Part shown: positions 42,057-44,421 of the stretch, one piece after another | Layout: each line of letters starts with the position of its first letter | Position numbering within the stretch: the stretch's first letter is position 1 | DNA from: Patescibacteria group bacterium | GTDB taxonomy: Archaea; Nanobdellota; Nanobdellia; Pacearchaeales; GW2011-AR1 | Assembly: GCA_019428815.1 (NCBI GenBank) | Contig: JAHYJW010000007.1 | Span: 1 to 44,421 of the forward strand | Reading direction: 5' to 3' | DNA: 44,421 nt | The notes under the pieces: model-generated | Databases searched by the model: none | Seen by the model: the letters and a program-made list of their open reading frames with translations, nothing else | Told to the model about the DNA's origin: nothing | Program-made: the position numbers and the translations under genes

Positions 42057-44421
42057 TTAGTATTTATTGAAACTTGTAGTTTGAGGTATGTTTTGATTTT
42101 GATCCTTCAGTTTTGGTTTTTTAATAAGACCACCTCCCTTTTTATTAATTAAATATCTAACAATCAAAATTATTATAACCAGAATTATGGCCATTATAAG
42201 AAAAATAGTAATATTAAGAAAAATATTAGAAAAAGAATTTCCTAATTCTAAAACAATACTCTTTTTGATGACGTCTTCCCCATATTCCACTTCTAAATAA
42301 AGGGTATATTCCCCTCTTTTAAGATTTTTTGGAAGAGAGATATTTTTTAGATATCTTTTCAATTGAAATACCTCTACAGTTTCTGATTGACTTAAGACTT
42401 CTTCTCCTTCTTCGTTTAATATTTTGTACCAGACTAAAAAACTTTGAGTTTGATTTGAAATTTTCTCGCTTAATATCTCTACCTCGAATAAAAGTTCTTC
42501 TTCTGATAAATTTTGCTCGTCCCCCTCTAGAAGGTTAATATTGATCTCTAAAACATAAGTTTCAATTAAAATAAAAACTTCTTTTTCAAGATTATTTGTA
42601 CTAACTACAATCTTACCGGGGTATGTATTTAGTTTTGTTCCATTTCCAACAAAAAAATCTAAAAATATTGTTTCTTGCTCATTTTCTTCTAAATGAAGTT
42701 CTTGTTTATTTAAAGTTAAAATATCCCAAATGGTAACATTTTTTTCTAAAGAGATATTCAATGGAGTTTCACCTTCATTTTTGATTATTAACTCTTTTCT
42801 TTTGGTTTCTCCCTGCCTTAATGTAATGTTTATTTCTTCTAAACTTACAGAAAAATTCTCTATTAAATCGGGAGTAGGGGGAGATGGGGGAGGTGAAATC
42901 CAACCTCCACTTGGAGGATCATCTTCAGTTTCTTCCTCCTCTTCCTCTTCTTCAGAATCTGTTTTTAATGAGAATGCTAATGTTGAATTTAGGTTTCCAA
43001 AATTATCTGTTGCATACCATTTGTAACCAATAGTTTTATCAAAACTAGAATTTAATGTTTTCGTAACATTTGTCCATTCTGGTGTTTCTGTAAAATTAAC
43101 TTCAGAATCATTCACCCAAATCCCAGAATTATTTGTAGAAAAAATCCATTGACCTTTTGGATGTAAAAATAAATTATCGTCCCATCTCATTGAAAAGAGA
43201 ACAGTTTTTCCTGGTTCTGTATTATTATGACCTATACTAATCATTGAATAATTAGGGGGGATGGTATCTGGAAGAAATTGAAAAGATAATTTAGGATAAT
43301 CTAATCCCTCTTCTATAATCCATGTCTCATTATTCCAATCTTCTATTTTTGAAATATTCCACCCTTCATTATAAAAAGTTGAAAAATTTTTCATATCTGA
43401 AGTATTCATTCCAGTAGCATTTCCAGTAGTAGAATTTTGCCCAGAAGTTTCCATATCAAAAAAGTTTCCAATATCTTCCCAACCTCCCCCAGTATCTTGA
43501 CATCCAACAAAACCTTTATCTGTGGGGTCAGTACCTCCATAATAATACACGGGGCCTGTAGAATAGGAATTTGTAATTGAACCGTGGTAATTAGAACCTA
43601 CAAAACCAGCAAGAGCTGTTTCAATTCCTGAGGTTCTATTTACGCTTCCTTGAGAATAAGAATTTGTAATTGAACCTTCATTCCAACCAACAAAGCCCGC
43701 AACGAAATTTAAACCGGAGATATCTCCAGTAGAATAAGAGGTTGAGATTGAACCCTGAGTCGTCCCTGCGAGGCCGCCGACATAAGATGAGCCAGAAATA
43801 TCCCCAGTAGAATAAGAGGTTGAGATTGAACCGGAGTTAAGACCTGCGAGGCCGCCGACACTTAATGAGCCAGAAACGGGAATTAAAGAATAAGAATTTG
43901 AAATTGAACCGTAATTATAACCTACTAGGCCCCCGACAATGGTTGAGCCAAACACCTGGCCCCATCTACCTTTTGTTAAACCTAAATTTTTTATTTCAGA
44001 CCCTGAACCAGCATACCCAAATAATCCTTGATAATCCCCTGAACTCCTGTTTATAAACAAATTTGAGATAGTATAATTCTGTCCATCAAGTGTCCCTTTA
44101 AAAGGACTGGAAAGATTTCCTATTGGAAACCACCCACTTGTTGCACCTTCTTCTTCGCAAAAATCACTTATTCCAGGGAATGAAGAATGATTATCATAAC
44201 TTTCATTTTCACAAAAGTCTAAACTTCTATTTAAAATAAAAGAAGAGGTTAAATTACCACTAATGTTGTACAAGTGTTCAATATAGTTAATAACATAAGG
44301 ATTTTGAGGAGAGCCATCTCCACCACCAAAACTTCCAAGAATCCACATTCTCATGTTATTTTCTTCATCAAGGCTGCTATTAATGTAAAAGATTAAGGGA
44401 ACTTCTGTATCTGAAGGAATC
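42057..44421 (-). CDS. GLUG-repeat surface protein with C-terminal anchor, 5' end outside window
   Basis: At least 787 codons, open to the window edge, so the ATG at 44354 (MRMWILG) is probably internal: upstream codons in frame read PLIFYINSSLDEEN with no stop. Several ~28-residue GLUG-type repeats (GGLAGLNSGSISTSYSTGDISG and variants) follow, of the parallel beta-helix kind. Then come beta-rich domains, one with NATDNFGN-like loop, a glutamate run and a PPSPPTP linker. A NEW3/COG1361-like segment (TLRQGETKRKELIIKNEGETPL) follows, and near 725-748 a membrane helix with a short basic tail. Many N-x-S/T sites suggest S-layer-like glycoprotein. Cell-surface anchored, likely adhesion or envelope. 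Confidence 0.85.
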   Translation of the reverse strand, partial: IPSDTEVPLIFYINSSLDEENNMRMWILGSFGGGDGSPQNPYVINYIEHLYNISGNLTSSFILNRSLDFCENESYDNHSSFPGISDFCEEEGATSGWFPIGNLSSPFKGTLDGQNYTISNLFINRSSGDYQGLFGYAGSGSEIKNLGLTKGRWGQVFGSTIVGGLVGYNYGSISNSYSLIPVSGSLSVGGLAGLNSGSISTSYSTGDISGSSYVGGLAGTTQGSISTSYSTGDISGLNFVAGFVGWNEGSITNSYSQGSVNRTSGIETALAGFVGSNYHGSITNSYSTGPVYYYGGTDPTDKGFVGCQDTGGGWEDIGNFFDMETSGQNSTTGNATGMNTSDMKNFSTFYNEGWNISKIEDWNNETWIIEEGLDYPKLSFQFLPDTIPPNYSMISIGHNNTEPGKTVLFSMRWDDNLFLHPKGQWIFSTNNSGIWVNDSEVNFTETPEWTNVTKTLNSSFDKTIGYKWYATDNFGNLNSTLAFSLKTDSEEEEEEEETEDDPPSGGWISPPPSPPTPDLIENFSVSLEEINITLRQGETKRKELIIKNEGETPLNISLEKNVTIWDILTLNKQELHLEENEQETIFLDFFVGNGTKLNTYPGKIVVSTNNLEKEVFILIETYVLEININLLEGDEQNLSEEELLFEVEILSEKISNQTQSFLVWYKILNEEGEEVLSQSETVEVFQLKRYLKNISLPKNLKRGEYTLYLEVEYGEDVIKKSIVLELGNSFSNIFLNITIFLIMAIILVIIILIVRYLINKKGGGLIKKPKLKDQNQNIPQTTSFNKY

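Overview
The window is AT-rich archaeal DNA. It encodes aIF2-gamma, aIF5B, ribosomal protein S6e, a GEK1-type D-aminoacyl-tRNA deacylase (DtdA), a PC4-like protein and an archaeal-type initiator tRNA. Four of its five tRNA genes carry introns bounded by bulge-helix-bulge motifs. Where measured, TATA boxes (usually a TTTATAAA or TTTAAA core) are centred about 25-26 nt before start codons, so many transcripts should be leaderless. Compact genes, bacterial-type gyrase, an Ile tRNA with anticodon UAU and small conserved membrane proteins suggest a DPANN archaeon of the Woesearchaeota/Pacearchaeota kind. That placement is inference.

Layout. (1) 1-9930 is an accessory island: a partial deaminase, a putative nuclease with a PUA/EVE-like tail, and a complete type I restriction-modification locus. 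hsdR is on + and hsdM/hsdS on -, and small membrane or zinc-binding ORFs are interleaved by 4-nt overlaps. The island ends in truncated Lrp-like and integrase genes lying tail to tail beside tRNA-Glu. (2) 9930-14045 holds an endonuclease/phosphatase-family protein, a gene remnant, tRNA-Ile(UAU), a YchF-type GTPase and a coiled-coil protein. (3) 14045-19558 is a SUF iron-sulfur cluster operon (sufB, sufS, sufU, sufC, no sufD), followed by a membrane-anchored Lon-like protease and a DUF151 protein. (4) 19651-24929 has HtpX, a DUF5680 protein, two radical SAM proteins, LemA, tRNA-Ser(CGA), a PC4-like protein and dUTPase. (5) 25041-27836 is a tandem triplication of a six-helix membrane protein gene. 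(6) 27986-32159 carries translation genes (aIF5B, S6e, aIF2-gamma). (7) 32208-37040 is a gyrB / zinc-ribbon / gyrA operon. (8) 37239-44421 has DtdA, small membrane proteins, a GGDEF protein, a HemK-like methyltransferase, tRNA-Ser(GCU), a secreted lysozyme-like transglycosylase, an intron-bearing initiator tRNA, a probable new small structured RNA with two UUCG-capped hairpins, and a large GLUG-repeat surface protein cut by the window edge.

The most unusual items are four. The small RNA at 41918-41985 has two cUUCGg hairpins inside a closing helix, its own TATA box and a T-tract. The initiator tRNA has an intron at 29/30 and C33. tRNA-Ile(UAU) implies AUA decoding without agmatidine. The restriction-modification operons contain membrane and zinc-ribbon microproteins.
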